Origin: DASTCZ01 sp035308165
GTDB lineage: Bacteria; Acidobacteriota; Terriglobia; Acidiferrales; UBA7541
DNA: 64,000 bases
Direction of reading: 5' to 3'
Assembly (NCBI GenBank): GCA_035308165.1
Contig: DATGHC010000007.1
Span: 1-64,000 of the forward strand
A program made the translations under genes and the position numbers. Positions 22,471-31,531 of the stretch are shown here, in pieces. The notes under the pieces were generated by a model that saw only the letters and a list, made by a program, of their open reading frames with translations, searched no databases and was not told the DNA's origin. The stretch's first letter is position 1. Every line of letters starts with the position of its first letter.

Positions 22471-24455
22471 GCGGCTTAACCACTTGGATGTCTCCGGAGA
22501 CCATGAGGTTGATCGGGATTTCACTGCTGCATTTCCTGTGGCAGGGGGCGGCGCTGGTTGCGCTCGCGTCGCTAGTGATGGCTATCGCCAAGAGTGCGGC
22601 GGCCCGATATTGGACAGGTGTGGTGACATTGGTTCTGATGGTTGCGGCGCCTGTGCTGACGTTCGTGGCGCTTCAATACACCCACACGAGCGAGCCGCAA
22701 GCGACCTTCTCAGTTGCAACTTGGAATGCCATTCAGAAGCCCGCGACAACTGTCGCAGGTCAATCCGACCCTGTTGCGCCTCTTGGCCTGCCCGCAAATT
22801 CCCTGCCCTGGATTGTCGAAGCATGGTTCGCAGGAGTTATTTTGTTCAGCATGCGTACCCTCGGCGGAATGTTGTTGATTGAGAGGTTGCGGCGACGAGC
22901 CTCGGTTTCGGTTTCCGAAACGCTTTTGGCTAACTGTCTGGCGCTCCAGAAAAAGCTGGGCATCGCCAGAGTGATTGGCTATTGCCAGTCATTGCGGGTT
23001 GAGGCGCCGGTGGTAATTGGATGGCTCCGCCCGGTTGTTCTGCTACCGGTTTCGGTACTCACGGGTCTCACTGACGAACAGTTGGAGGCAGTGATCGCGC
23101 ATGAATTGGCGCACATCAAGCGTTTGGATGCTTTCGTAAATCTTTTCCAGGTCGCCGCGGAAACTTTGCTTTTTTATCATCCGGCGGCGTGGTGGATGAG
23201 TGCGCGCGTCCGTGCTGAGCGCGAACACTGCTGCGATGATGCCGCGATTGAATTGTGTGGCGACGCCGTCGCCTATGCGCGGGCGCTCGCAATGATGGAA
23301 GAACGGCGCAGCGCACCGGCACTGGCCCTCGCGGCCAATGCCAGCCCGCTGGCCGCCCGGATCCGGCGGATGCTGGGCGTGGCGGAGCTGAGGAGCGGAA
23401 TGCGACGCGCGGGACTTGCAGCGGGATTTCTGTGCCTCTCGGCGGCGATTCTTGCTGGGAACACCCTTTTCGGGTTCGTTCGCGCGGCTTCGGCAATCCA
23501 TGCGCAGTCCCAAGAGCAAACCCAACAACAACAGTCCGAACGGACCTCCACCAAGGCCCGCGCCCAGGGGCCACAGATGGTGGTGGTAGCTACACGCCTG
23601 AATCCAGCCCCGGTCCCTGCTCAGGAACAGGACAAACAGCAGCAGGCGCAGCAGAACACAACATCGCAGACCTCTGGCAGTGGGTCATTCATTGACGGTA
23701 TGAAAGCCGTAGGGTTCGACAACCTTTCAGTGGATGAACTGATCTCGCTAAAAGTCCAGGGGGTAACACCAGATTACATCAAAGCCATTCGAGCCGAAGG
23801 TTTGAAGCCCAACGTGGACGAGTTGATTTCCATGAAAGTACAGGGAGTCACGCCCGAATACATCCGTAAGATGCGCGCGACAGGAATCAAATTCGACACC
23901 GTTGACGACATTGTTTCCGCAAAAGTGCAGGGGGTCAGCGATGAATACATCCAGGAGATGCGGGCGACGGGAATGAAACTGGACAGCGCTGATGATGTGG
24001 TTTCCATGAAAGTGCAAGGTGTCACAGCGGACTATGTGAAGCAGATGCGCGCATTGGGTCTGCCGGGAGATGCCGATTCAATTGTTTCCATGAAGGTGCA
24101 GGGAGTGACTGCCGCGTATGTCGATTCAATTCGCGCGCTGCAACTGAAAGTAGATGGAGACGACATCATTTCCATGAAAGTTCAGGGTGTTACGCCAGAA
24201 TATGTGCGCAGCATCCAGAGCCTTGGGTTCAAGCCCAATAGCGATGAAATTGTGGAGATGAGGGTCCAGGGAGTGACAGCAGAGTTTATAAAAGCTTTGC
24301 AAGCTGCGGGATTTAAGCCGGATATCGACGAAGTCGTTGAAGCCAGGGTGCAGGGTGTTTCGCCGGAATTCATCGAGAAGGTAAAGAGTCACGGATTCAA
24401 GAATCTGACGCTACAAAAGATTATCGAGCTGAAGCAAGCCGGAGTCTTGGACTAG
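22467..24455 (+). CDS. blaR1-like: BlaR1-type M56 membrane metalloprotease sensor with C-terminal repeat array
   Basis: 662 residues. The first 110 contain membrane helices (LHFLWQGAALVALASLVMAIA, VVTLVLMVAAPVLTFVAL). The zinc protease motif HELAH is at residues 212-216, with downstream ligand region REHCCDDAAIELCG and a further helix near residue 320 (GLAAGFLCLSAAILAG). A Gln/Pro/Thr-rich linker leads to eight copies plus a partial one of a 27-29-residue repeat (for example LISMKVQGVTPEYIRKMRA), from about residue 411 to the end. Unlike BlaR1 there is no penicillin-binding sensor domain; the repeat array replaces it as the outer sensor or interaction region. The next gene carries the same repeat. 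Confidence 0.88.
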   Translation: MSGLTTWMSPETMRLIGISLLHFLWQGAALVALASLVMAIAKSAAARYWTGVVTLVLMVAAPVLTFVALQYTHTSEPQATFSVATWNAIQKPATTVAGQSDPVAPLGLPANSLPWIVEAWFAGVILFSMRTLGGMLLIERLRRRASVSVSETLLANCLALQKKLGIARVIGYCQSLRVEAPVVIGWLRPVVLLPVSVLTGLTDEQLEAVIAHELAHIKRLDAFVNLFQVAAETLLFYHPAAWWMSARVRAEREHCCDDAAIELCGDAVAYARALAMMEERRSAPALALAANASPLAARIRRMLGVAELRSGMRRAGLAAGFLCLSAAILAGNTLFGFVRAASAIHAQSQEQTQQQQSERTSTKARAQGPQMVVVATRLNPAPVPAQEQDKQQQAQQNTTSQTSGSGSFIDGMKAVGFDNLSVDELISLKVQGVTPDYIKAIRAEGLKPNVDELISMKVQGVTPEYIRKMRATGIKFDTVDDIVSAKVQGVSDEYIQEMRATGMKLDSADDVVSMKVQGVTADYVKQMRALGLPGDADSIVSMKVQGVTAAYVDSIRALQLKVDGDDIISMKVQGVTPEYVRSIQSLGFKPNSDEIVEMRVQGVTAEFIKALQAAGFKPDIDEVVEARVQGVSPEFIEKVKSHGFKNLTLQKIIELKQAGVLD

Positions 24456-24504
24456 GCGCGGCGTCTTGGATTGTGCGCCAAGAAGAGTGAAGGAGCCTAT
24501 GGCC

Positions 24505-25449
24505 ATGAATCGCAGAAACGTATTGCTCGGCTGCATTCTGACTGTCTGCTGCATAGCAGGCCTGGTAATCGCTAAGGCGGCGGAAACGCAAAAGGGCGAC
24601 TGGACGATTCAGAAGTCGGATGCACCCGGGAAAGTGGAGTTTTCGCTGATGACTCACAGTCATCATGGAAACTCGAACCAAGAATCGGACTGGCCACTCA
24701 GCGCCTTTCAGGGACTCGACTATTCCAAGCCTGGAAAGCAGGACGTTCAATTTACGATCACAAGAGACGCGGGGCGATTCGATTGCGAAGGCTTCCTGAA
24801 GGATGGCGAGGGCGCGGGAATTTTCCATTTTTCACCGGACACGCGCTACCTCCAAGAGATGAAAGCGCTGGGATTCGATGGCATTGATGAGGACAGGCAA
24901 TTCAGTATGGCGATATTTGACGTCACCCTGGAGTTCGCCCGTCAGATGAAGGCCGCGCATCTTCAGAGTTTGGACACGGAAAAACTGATTTCCTTTCGCA
25001 TTTTCGGCGTGAACGCTGATTTCATTCGCGATTTGCGCGCCGCCGGCCTCCCGGCTACCGACAGTGAAAAGCTGGTCGCCTTCCGGATTCATGGCGTAAG
25101 CCCGGAGATGGTGAAATCTCTTCAGCAGTCTGGATATCATCCGGACGAAGAAACGCTCGTGGCCATGCGGATTCACGGTGCCACACCGGAATGGATCGCC
25201 GACCTAAAGAAGGCCGGCTACGATCACGTCGAATTGCAGGAATTGATCGCCTTCCGCATTCACGGCGTATCGCCCGAATTCATAGAAAAGCTCAGTGCCT
25301 TGGGATATCGCCATCCGCAACCGGAACAATTGGTGGCCATGCGTATTCATGGAGTCACCCCGGAATTCATCGAAAACATGAAATCACGCGGTCTGAAGGA
25401 TTTGACCATCGATCAGCTTGTGGCTATGCGCATTCACGGTATTGATTAG
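24505..25449 (+). CDS. Exported companion protein with the same repeats as the M56 sensor
   Basis: 314 residues from ATG 24505, which has AGGAG at better spacing than the ATG at 24499. The N-terminus is a signal peptide or anchor (VLLGCILTVCCIAGLVIAKA). Residues about 30-110 are a small separate domain. The rest is six repeats plus a partial one of the form LVAMRIHGVTPEFIENMKSRG, a His-containing variant of the repeat in the upstream sensor. The 49-base gap to the sensor gene implies one operon. I infer that the two repeat arrays contact each other or a shared ligand in the periplasm. No enzyme motif is seen. Confidence 0.8.
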   Translation: MNRRNVLLGCILTVCCIAGLVIAKAAETQKGDWTIQKSDAPGKVEFSLMTHSHHGNSNQESDWPLSAFQGLDYSKPGKQDVQFTITRDAGRFDCEGFLKDGEGAGIFHFSPDTRYLQEMKALGFDGIDEDRQFSMAIFDVTLEFARQMKAAHLQSLDTEKLISFRIFGVNADFIRDLRAAGLPATDSEKLVAFRIHGVSPEMVKSLQQSGYHPDEETLVAMRIHGATPEWIADLKKAGYDHVELQELIAFRIHGVSPEFIEKLSALGYRHPQPEQLVAMRIHGVTPEFIENMKSRGLKDLTIDQLVAMRIHGID

Positions 25450-25563
25450 CGACGGCTTGCGGTTGGAATTAATTGGAACGAATTTCCTTTTTGACCGCGC
25501 TGGCTCGACAGCCGCGAGACCGTCCGAACCCAGGCGCGAGCCATTGATGGAACGTAGCCACGC

Positions 25564-25592
25564 TTGACATCCCACTTTCGCCCCAATAGACT
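25564..25592 (+). promoter_or_regulatory. Sigma-70-type promoter for the peptide/SagB pair
   Basis: TTGACA (25564-25569) and TAGACT (25587-25592) are separated by exactly 17 bases. The start point would be near 25599, leaving a leader of about 68 bases with a short CCCC...GGGG pairing before the strong AGGAGG ribosome-binding site at about 25657-25662. No operator-like palindrome is obvious. Confidence 0.7.
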
Positions 25593-25666
25593 CCGCCAAG
25601 TTGCTGGTCCCCGGCAAACCTTAGGGGTTCCTGATTTATCGCTCGGTTCTCTTATGAGGAGGGAAT

Positions 25667-25891
25667 GTGGCCAAGTCTGCGAAGAAGAAGCTCGTCACAA
25701 ATTTGAAAAAGGAACTCCGCGCACGGGAAGTGAAAATGCGGAGGGCGATGGCAAAAGCAACCCCCAGTCAGAAAAAGAAATTAAAATTTGCCATGAAGCG
25801 GCTCGATGCAGCTGCTCGCGCCATCAGCACGCTCTACGACGCCAAATCCTGCCTGGGATTCGACGACACAAATTGTGTCTATAGCGATTAG
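25667..25891 (+). CDS. 74-residue basic peptide with Cys-containing tail (possible RiPP precursor)
   Basis: GTG start at 25667, five bases after AGGAGG. Residues 1-50 are a very basic amphipathic helix-like region (KKKLVTNLKKELRAREVKMRR). The last 20 residues change character: acidic, with two Cys and several Ser/Thr/Tyr (SCLGFDDTNCVYSD). A leader-plus-Cys/Ser/Thr-core layout, placed 38 bases before a SagB-type oxidoreductase, fits a ribosomally made modified peptide precursor. A plain nucleic-acid-binding small protein is the alternative, given the Lys content. The gene itself is well supported; the role is inference. Confidence 0.75.
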   Translation: MAKSAKKKLVTNLKKELRAREVKMRRAMAKATPSQKKKLKFAMKRLDAAARAISTLYDAKSCLGFDDTNCVYSD

Positions 25892-25929
25892 GGCGTGATT
25901 CTGCTGCGACGCGGCATAAAGACGCCTTG

Positions 25930-27054
25930 ATGCCACCCCGAAGACCAACCCTTTTTCGGCGCTCTCCATTTGTAGTCGCTTACTGGCAGGGCGGGCAATT
26001 GGTGTTTCACAATTTCGCCACCGGCGCGATCCTGGCCGCAGATCCGTTGGCCGCGCAAATCCTCAGCTCATTTGACAAGTGGAAGCCCCCTGAAGCTGCC
26101 GGCCGATTTTTCGGCGATTACGAGCCAACCTCTGTTCGTCGCACCGTTCAGCAATTGGCGCATCACACGCTTCTGGAACGATTCGACCGCCCGCGCGATG
26201 CGAAGTCGCAAGCGATGGAAAGCTGGCGTCACTGGACTCCCGCGGCAGGATTCTTTCATTTTTCCACCAAGGACACGCGTTTCCTGTCTGATCCAGGAGC
26301 GATCGCGCGCTTTTTTCGGACGCAACTGAAACGCGAGCCAGTGCCCACCTCGGCGAAGAGCTATCCAAAAGCACCGCGCGTATCTTTGCCCTCCGCGCAA
26401 TCAGACGGCGAGTTTCCGCGGACACTTTTGGCTCGCCGCACCTGGCGGGACTTCGCGCCGGACCCGATTTCGGTTACAGAGATTGCCACGCTTCTGCGAC
26501 TTACCACCGGGGTGCAGAATTGGCTGGCGATTCCGCGGCTTGGCCGCGCGCCCCTGAAAACTTCGCCATCTGGTGGCGCACGCCATCCCACCGAGCTTTA
26601 CGTTCTGGCGCTGCACGTGAAGGGATTGCCGCGCGGCCTCTACCACTACAATTCCGTGGCACACCATCTGGAACGATTGCATCGCGGCGTCTCGCGAACC
26701 CGTGTGACGCGCATCCTGCCCGGACAATGGTGGTACGAATCGGCCGCGGCGCTGATTCTGTTCACGGCTGTTTTTCCGCGCACGCAGTGGAAATACCATG
26801 CCTCGCGCGCCTATCGGGCGGTGCTGCTAGAAGTAGGCCACGTGTGCCAAACATTTTTACTGACGGCAACATGGCTTGGACTCGCGCCGTTTTGCACCAT
26901 GGCGTTGGCGGATTCTTATGCGGAAAAATTTCTCGGCGTGGACGGCATTACGGAGTCCGTGATTTATGCTGCCGGCGTTGGGGTTCGTCCCGCTGGAAAA
27001 ACAACGGCCAGGTGGCCCGCCAAAATGCGCCGTTCCGGTCCGAAGGTGGACTGA
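25930..27054 (+). CDS. SagB-type FMN-dependent dehydrogenase with PqqD/RRE-like N-terminus
   Basis: 374 residues from ATG 25930. The C-terminal two thirds are nitroreductase-fold of the SagB/ThcOx group: RTLLARRTWRDFAPDPIS, then the signature SPSGGARHPTELYVLALHV, and a final helix-rich part with VLLEVGHVCQTFLLTATWLGL. SagB enzymes oxidise azolines to azoles in modified peptides. Residues about 10-85 have the pattern of a small winged-helix PqqD-like peptide-recognition domain (FATGAILAADPLAAQILSSF, then VRRTVQQLAHHTLLERF). No YcaO cyclase is in the window, so either it acts elsewhere or this is a stand-alone oxidoreductase. Confidence 0.82.
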   Translation: MPPRRPTLFRRSPFVVAYWQGGQLVFHNFATGAILAADPLAAQILSSFDKWKPPEAAGRFFGDYEPTSVRRTVQQLAHHTLLERFDRPRDAKSQAMESWRHWTPAAGFFHFSTKDTRFLSDPGAIARFFRTQLKREPVPTSAKSYPKAPRVSLPSAQSDGEFPRTLLARRTWRDFAPDPISVTEIATLLRLTTGVQNWLAIPRLGRAPLKTSPSGGARHPTELYVLALHVKGLPRGLYHYNSVAHHLERLHRGVSRTRVTRILPGQWWYESAAALILFTAVFPRTQWKYHASRAYRAVLLEVGHVCQTFLLTATWLGLAPFCTMALADSYAEKFLGVDGITESVIYAAGVGVRPAGKTTARWPAKMRRSGPKVD

Positions 27055-27073
27055 CGCGGCGAGAATTCTTCAA

Positions 27074-29581
27074 TTAATGTGATGCCGCGACATTTGTGAT
27101 TCCAACTCGCTGCAAAATTTCCTTGAACTTCGGGTCGCTGCGCACACTGTCCAACCAGGGGTGGACGTTGAGGTTGATCAGACGTCCTGACCTCTCGTCC
27201 AGCGCTTTGGCAAGCCAATTGAGCGCCTCGGTCCGCTGGCCCAGCCCGGCGTTAATTATCGCCATGTCGTAAGGGCTGACGTAGCTTTTTTCCGATGCAG
27301 CGGTCAAAGCACGCAACAACTTTTGCGCTTCCTCGCGGTTCCCGCTGATCGCGAGGCCATAAGCTAGATCGGTTTGGAAGCCCGCGTCGTTATTGGCAAG
27401 CTCCATCGCCTTACGAAATTCCGCGAGGGCTTCCGGATACTGTTTTTTTTCGGTGTAAGCCTGGCCCAGGTATTCGTGGGCCACGGCGAAATTCGGGTCC
27501 ATAGTCAGAGTGCTCTTGGCCTGGTCGATGGCCTTCTCGAAATCCCTGCCGAGGAATTCGCACCAGGCGATGTTGGCGCTGATGATGAGCGAAAGCGGAT
27601 CCACCTCTTGCGCTTTCGCCATTTCACTCAGGGAGTCCTCTTTCCGACCCAGCGCAGCGAGATAGAGTCCATAGTGGTGATGAGCTCTGGCATTGTTCGG
27701 ATCCAGCTCGATGGCCTTCTTAAAATCCTCTTCGGCCCCCGTAAACACCAAGGACGAGACATTTACCCAGGCCCGCGCGGCATGGGCTTCGCTGAGCGTG
27801 CTGTCGAGGTCGACTGCCTTTTTGGCCGCCAACGCGGCCTGGGTCAAGGCCTCTTTCGGAGAAAGAATAAAATTGTTCGCCAGGGCTGCCCAACTATCGG
27901 CGAGTCCGGCGTAAGCCGGAGCGTACCGCGGGTCCTGTTGAATGGCGTCCCGAAAGAACTTAATGGATTGCCGCAGGCCGACTTCCGTCCGCTTGTTGTA
28001 TTCCGCCATGCCCCGCAAATAATTTTCATAAGAAACGGGATCGATCGAAGCGTGCTGACCCGTAAGCCTGGCCTGTTCTTTTTCCGTCAAACTGGCGTTG
28101 ATTCCGCTAGCCACTTTCTGAGCCACGTCGCTTTGCAAGCTCAAAACATCGCGCAGGTCTCGAGTGTACCTTTGCGTCCATACCTCTCGCTCCGGCGAAG
28201 CTTGAATGAGGGTCGCGGAAATCTGGACTTGGTCGCCGACCCGCATCACGGACCCTTCAATCAGCGCGTCCACGTGTAATTCCTTGGCGATCTGCGGCAC
28301 CGTTTTCTGCCCCGATTTGTAGAGCATGGCCGAAGTGCGGGAGATGACTCGCAGTGATCCGATGCTGGCGAGTTCGGTGGTCAGCGCGTCCGTCATGCCG
28401 TCGGCAAAATATTCCTGTGCGGCGTCCCCCGAGATATTTTTTAGCGGAAGGACGGCGAGAGAACGGATGATGGGCCTTGCGCTTCCGCTGCCAGCCCCGC
28501 CAAAGGATTCGGATGGCCAGTGGAAGACGACCGCTGCTGCGAGGAGCATAAACGCCATCACCACAGGGATCAAAAGCAGCCACATCAGGCGGCCGCGTTT
28601 TTGGACATGCAAAATCTGTTCTTGCAAAGTCGGGTGCGTCTTTGCACGTGTGGCGCGCCCAGGCGGCAACAGCTTTGTGCCGGAGGCAGTGGTCCGCTGA
28701 AGCGCGCGTAAGTCAACGCAAAGATCCGCGGCGGTTGCATACCGGTCGGCGGGATCCTTTTCCAACATTTTGCTAACGATGTGATCAAAATCCGCCGGCA
28801 ATTTGGGACAAACTTCGGAGATGAGTTCCGGCTCTTCCTGCATGATGCGGCTGGCGATTTTGATGAAGCTGCCCGCCTGAAAGGGATTGAGACCAGTCAG
28901 CGACTCATAGAAAACTACGCCCAGGGCGAAGATATCGGCGCGCGTATCGGGATCCTTGGCCTCCAGGACTTCTGGGGCCATGTAGGCCGGGGTGCCACTC
29001 AGGCCGCCGGAGGCAAAGACGGAGTCGAGAGTGCTGTCAATTTCGCCGCGCACCAGGCGCTTGGCCACGCCGAAATCCAGGATTTTCACCTGGCCGTCGG
29101 GCGTGAGCATAATGTTTTCCGGTTTGATGTCGCCGTGAACGATTCCTAGTTTTTCGGCTGCGGCGATCGCGCCCGCGCATTGGACGGTAATGCCCATGAC
29201 TTCGTCGAGTGGAATGGGCCTCGCGAGGCGACGGCGAAGTGTCTCGCCCTTCACGAATTCCATCACCAGGTAAATCTCGCCGCCTTCCTCGAAGGTGTCA
29301 TAGATCGCGGCGATATTGGGGTTATTAAAACCCGAAGCGAGCTGCGCTTCGTGCAGGAGACGGTCGGTATAACGCGGGATGCTGCGAAGTTTCGGGGAAA
29401 CGCGTTTCAGAGCCACAGTGCGTTTCAGTTTGGTGTCGTCGGCTCGGTAAACCTCGCCCATGCCTCCCGCGCCTAGACGCGCGCGCACCGCGAACCTGCC
29501 GATCATCTTGCCGGTTAGATCAGAGCTTTGAGGGATCTCGGAGTGGGCCTGTTCAGGCGAAGCCATGGGTTTTCGGTGCAT
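27074..29581 (-). CDS. Transmembrane Ser/Thr protein kinase with TolB/FlgO-like and TPR domains
   Basis: 835 residues (a start at 29566 is also possible; neither has a clear ribosome-binding site). The kinase domain is complete: GAGGMGEVY loop, VALKR lysine, HGDIKPENIML catalytic loop, DFGVAKR, GTPAYMAPEVL. The catalytic loop has Gly instead of Arg before Asp, so it is a non-RD kinase. One membrane helix follows (MWLLLIPVVMAFMLLAAAVVF). The outer part begins with LAVLPLKNISGDAAQEYFADG and DALIEGSVMRVGDQVQISATL, as in the adenylate-cyclase-type TolB-like domain, and ends with several TPRs (AHHHYGLYLAALGRKEDSLSE). It probably senses envelope state and phosphorylates cytoplasmic targets. Confidence 0.92.
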   Translation of the reverse strand: MHRKPMASPEQAHSEIPQSSDLTGKMIGRFAVRARLGAGGMGEVYRADDTKLKRTVALKRVSPKLRSIPRYTDRLLHEAQLASGFNNPNIAAIYDTFEEGGEIYLVMEFVKGETLRRRLARPIPLDEVMGITVQCAGAIAAAEKLGIVHGDIKPENIMLTPDGQVKILDFGVAKRLVRGEIDSTLDSVFASGGLSGTPAYMAPEVLEAKDPDTRADIFALGVVFYESLTGLNPFQAGSFIKIASRIMQEEPELISEVCPKLPADFDHIVSKMLEKDPADRYATAADLCVDLRALQRTTASGTKLLPPGRATRAKTHPTLQEQILHVQKRGRLMWLLLIPVVMAFMLLAAAVVFHWPSESFGGAGSGSARPIIRSLAVLPLKNISGDAAQEYFADGMTDALTTELASIGSLRVISRTSAMLYKSGQKTVPQIAKELHVDALIEGSVMRVGDQVQISATLIQASPEREVWTQRYTRDLRDVLSLQSDVAQKVASGINASLTEKEQARLTGQHASIDPVSYENYLRGMAEYNKRTEVGLRQSIKFFRDAIQQDPRYAPAYAGLADSWAALANNFILSPKEALTQAALAAKKAVDLDSTLSEAHAARAWVNVSSLVFTGAEEDFKKAIELDPNNARAHHHYGLYLAALGRKEDSLSEMAKAQEVDPLSLIISANIAWCEFLGRDFEKAIDQAKSTLTMDPNFAVAHEYLGQAYTEKKQYPEALAEFRKAMELANNDAGFQTDLAYGLAISGNREEAQKLLRALTAASEKSYVSPYDMAIINAGLGQRTEALNWLAKALDERSGRLINLNVHPWLDSVRSDPKFKEILQRVGITNVAASH

Positions 29582-29772
29582 GATGGCAGACTTTGGGCCG
29601 CAGGTCTACGGAAACGGGGGATGGCCTGGCGGTTTTGGCATCTGTATTTGGCGATTTAGAAACTCGTGCCCCCAGTATGGTTTTATGCACCGTTCGGAGA
29701 TCCGGTATTCGAAATTAAGGAGTTATAGCCAGAAAATCTAGTCGTTCGTGACGGTGGGGCTGAAGTGTTGGG

Positions 29773-30567
29773 TTAGAGAGCCTGATGCCCGAGGCCGACC
29801 TGTACCATAGGTCCACTGGGTTGGTCTTTACCGCCGGCAGGCTCAAGGGTGACGGCGAAGGCTTTGGGAGAAATGCCAACAGGGATTTTGGGCATGACCA
29901 CTTCGGATTCACCGTTGGGTTTGGGCGAGAAGACTCCGGCGGGGATGGGGTTGCCGGCTTGCGGAATCACCCAGAGTTCATAAGATTTGTCGGCGGCGAT
30001 TTGGGGAAGGGTCCCGGCGTAAATCAACGCGCCCCGGTTCTGGTTGTAATAGATGAGGCCAGGTTCGGTAGCGCTGGGCGCTTTGGGGTCGAGCTTGACA
30101 CTGATGGTCTCCGGTGACATGAGCAAGTCGATGAAGGTGCGGGCACGCTCTGTGGCGGCCAGTTGCTGCTTGGCAGCGGTTTCCTGTTGGGCGAGTTGAT
30201 CGCGGAGCTGGTCGTTTGCTCTCCACAAATAAATTGTCGCGAGGGCGAGAGCGACGGCGGAAAATGTCCACGCCACGTTCCACCAGCGGGCGCGCGGGCG
30301 GTCCTCTGGGCGGAAGGAAGGCTTGCGCACGGAAACGTGCTCGGCACTAACTCGGGTTAGCAGACGCTGGCGGACCGCCAACGACGGCTGGTGCGGGGGA
30401 GCGGTGAGGGAAAGCAGCGCGACGCGTCCACGCGCCTCCGCGAGTTTCCTCGAACAGTCAGCGCAGGTGGCAATGTGCGATTCGACTTCTGAACGCTCCT
30501 GGCCTTCCAAAACGCCAAGGGCGTAGAGATCGAAATCCTCGTCGCGGTATGGATGTCCGTTGGTCAA
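29773..30567 (-). CDS. RskA-type anti-sigma factor with zinc-binding N-terminus
   Basis: 264 residues. The N-terminus holds the anti-sigma zinc motif HIATCADC (ZAS type, residues about 31-38). One membrane helix follows (WNVAWTFSAVALALATIYLW), then a coiled-coil segment (LRDQLAQQETAAKQQLAATE). The periplasmic C-terminal domain is the RskA beta-sandwich (SYELWVIPQAGNPIPAGVF, FAVTLEPAGGKDQPSGP). Its partner is the ECF sigma factor encoded 166 bases upstream. In this family regulated proteolysis of the membrane protein releases the sigma factor. Confidence 0.9.
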   Translation of the reverse strand: MTNGHPYRDEDFDLYALGVLEGQERSEVESHIATCADCSRKLAEARGRVALLSLTAPPHQPSLAVRQRLLTRVSAEHVSVRKPSFRPEDRPRARWWNVAWTFSAVALALATIYLWRANDQLRDQLAQQETAAKQQLAATERARTFIDLLMSPETISVKLDPKAPSATEPGLIYYNQNRGALIYAGTLPQIAADKSYELWVIPQAGNPIPAGVFSPKPNGESEVVMPKIPVGISPKAFAVTLEPAGGKDQPSGPMVQVGLGHQAL

Positions 30568-30681
30568 CTTTTTTCCCTAATACGAATGCTATTGTTCGCT
30601 AACAATCTTTCATGCCCTTGATTCGAGATCGAAATCCGCGCGGCTTCATGAGCTAGCGCCCAATCGAGGGATTGCTCATTG

Positions 30682-30697
30682 TCGGAGCTGAAGCTCC
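30682..30697. repeat. REP-like palindrome, copy 1
   Basis: TCGGAGCT-GA-AGCTCC is a 6-bp palindrome followed by AACCTCCC, in the gap between an ECF sigma gene and its anti-sigma gene. The element at 47918-47933 shares the core and the following ACC(T/C)CC. It could modulate the relative expression of the two genes or simply be a dispersed repeat. Confidence 0.5.
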
Positions 30698-30733
30698 AAC
30701 CTCCCAAAAAGCAATTTTGATTCATATCCATAT

Positions 30734-31309
30734 TCAATTTCCTGTCACCGAGCGCCTTAAAACCTCCAGCGCGGAACGAATTCTCGTTTTTATGGTGCCC
30801 AGCGGCTCGCCGGTTTTGGCGGCGATTTCGCTATGGGTCAGGCCCTCGAAAAAAGCCAGTTCGATGGCCTGGCGCTGGCTATCGGGCATGGCACTCATCA
30901 CTGATTTCAGCCGGTCGATCATCTGCTTCTGGGACGCGGCATTTTCCAGATTGATGGAAACCGAAACGGCATTCTGGTCCAACTCCTCATCGCTGCGGCT
31001 GCTGCTGCGGCGCAGCCTGGAAATGGCGCGATTGCGCGTGACAACCATCAACCATCCGGGCAAAGAGCCGCGCGCGGGATCGAATTTTTCGGCGGTGCGC
31101 CAGACCTGATAGAAAATGTCCTGGAGGATTTCCTCGGCAGCACCGTTGTCCCGCAGAATGCGCATGGCCTCCGCAAACACCAATCCCGAGTATCGGTCGT
31201 ATAGAGCAGCGAGCGCCGATTCTTCTTTGCGGACGACGCGCTCGAGCAACGACCAATCTGTTTCGGCCCGCGGGGCGGAATTGTCTTCAGCCTGCAACGC
31301 TGAATTCAC
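30734..31309 (-). CDS. ECF RNA polymerase sigma factor (SigK/SigL-like)
   Basis: 191 residues, GTG start at 31309 with GAGG upstream. Region 2 is clear (LAALYDRYSGLVFAEAMRIL, AEEILQDIFYQVWRTAEKFDP, SLPGWLMVVTRNRAISRLRR) and region 4 ends with the helix-turn-helix (QAIELAFFEGLTHSEIAAKTG, LGTIKTRIRSALEVLR). This type pairs with RskA-like anti-sigma factors, and that gene follows on the same strand. The target regulon cannot be read from the window. Confidence 0.92.
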   Translation of the reverse strand: MNSALQAEDNSAPRAETDWSLLERVVRKEESALAALYDRYSGLVFAEAMRILRDNGAAEEILQDIFYQVWRTAEKFDPARGSLPGWLMVVTRNRAISRLRRSSSRSDEELDQNAVSVSINLENAASQKQMIDRLKSVMSAMPDSQRQAIELAFFEGLTHSEIAAKTGEPLGTIKTRIRSALEVLRRSVTGN

Positions 31310-31531
31310 TGTGCCTCAGCGGCTCTTGCCATGATTACGCTTCTGGCAGGAGACCTGGATTCAATTGGGGGGATTGTATATGCGGGAAGGTACATAAGCA
31401 AAGTGGCAGAGGCCATGAGCTTGGGTCCGGTAGTGATGAATAGGGAACTCCTCGAGTCGTGGCAGCCACAGGTCCTTTGTGCATCCTAGTTGGATGCCCT
31501 CAGGAGGACAGCTAACAGTAGCGGAGGAAAA

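Noticed and set aside
23690..25449. CRISPR-like or DNA-level tandem repeat array
   Set aside because: The periodicity of about 84 bases is a protein-level repeat inside two open frames, with diverged DNA and no spacer structure.
27374..28279. 301-residue plus-strand open frame opposite the Ser/Thr kinase
   Set aside because: The kinase gene's TPR and TolB-like regions account for this DNA; the antisense product has no recognisable features.
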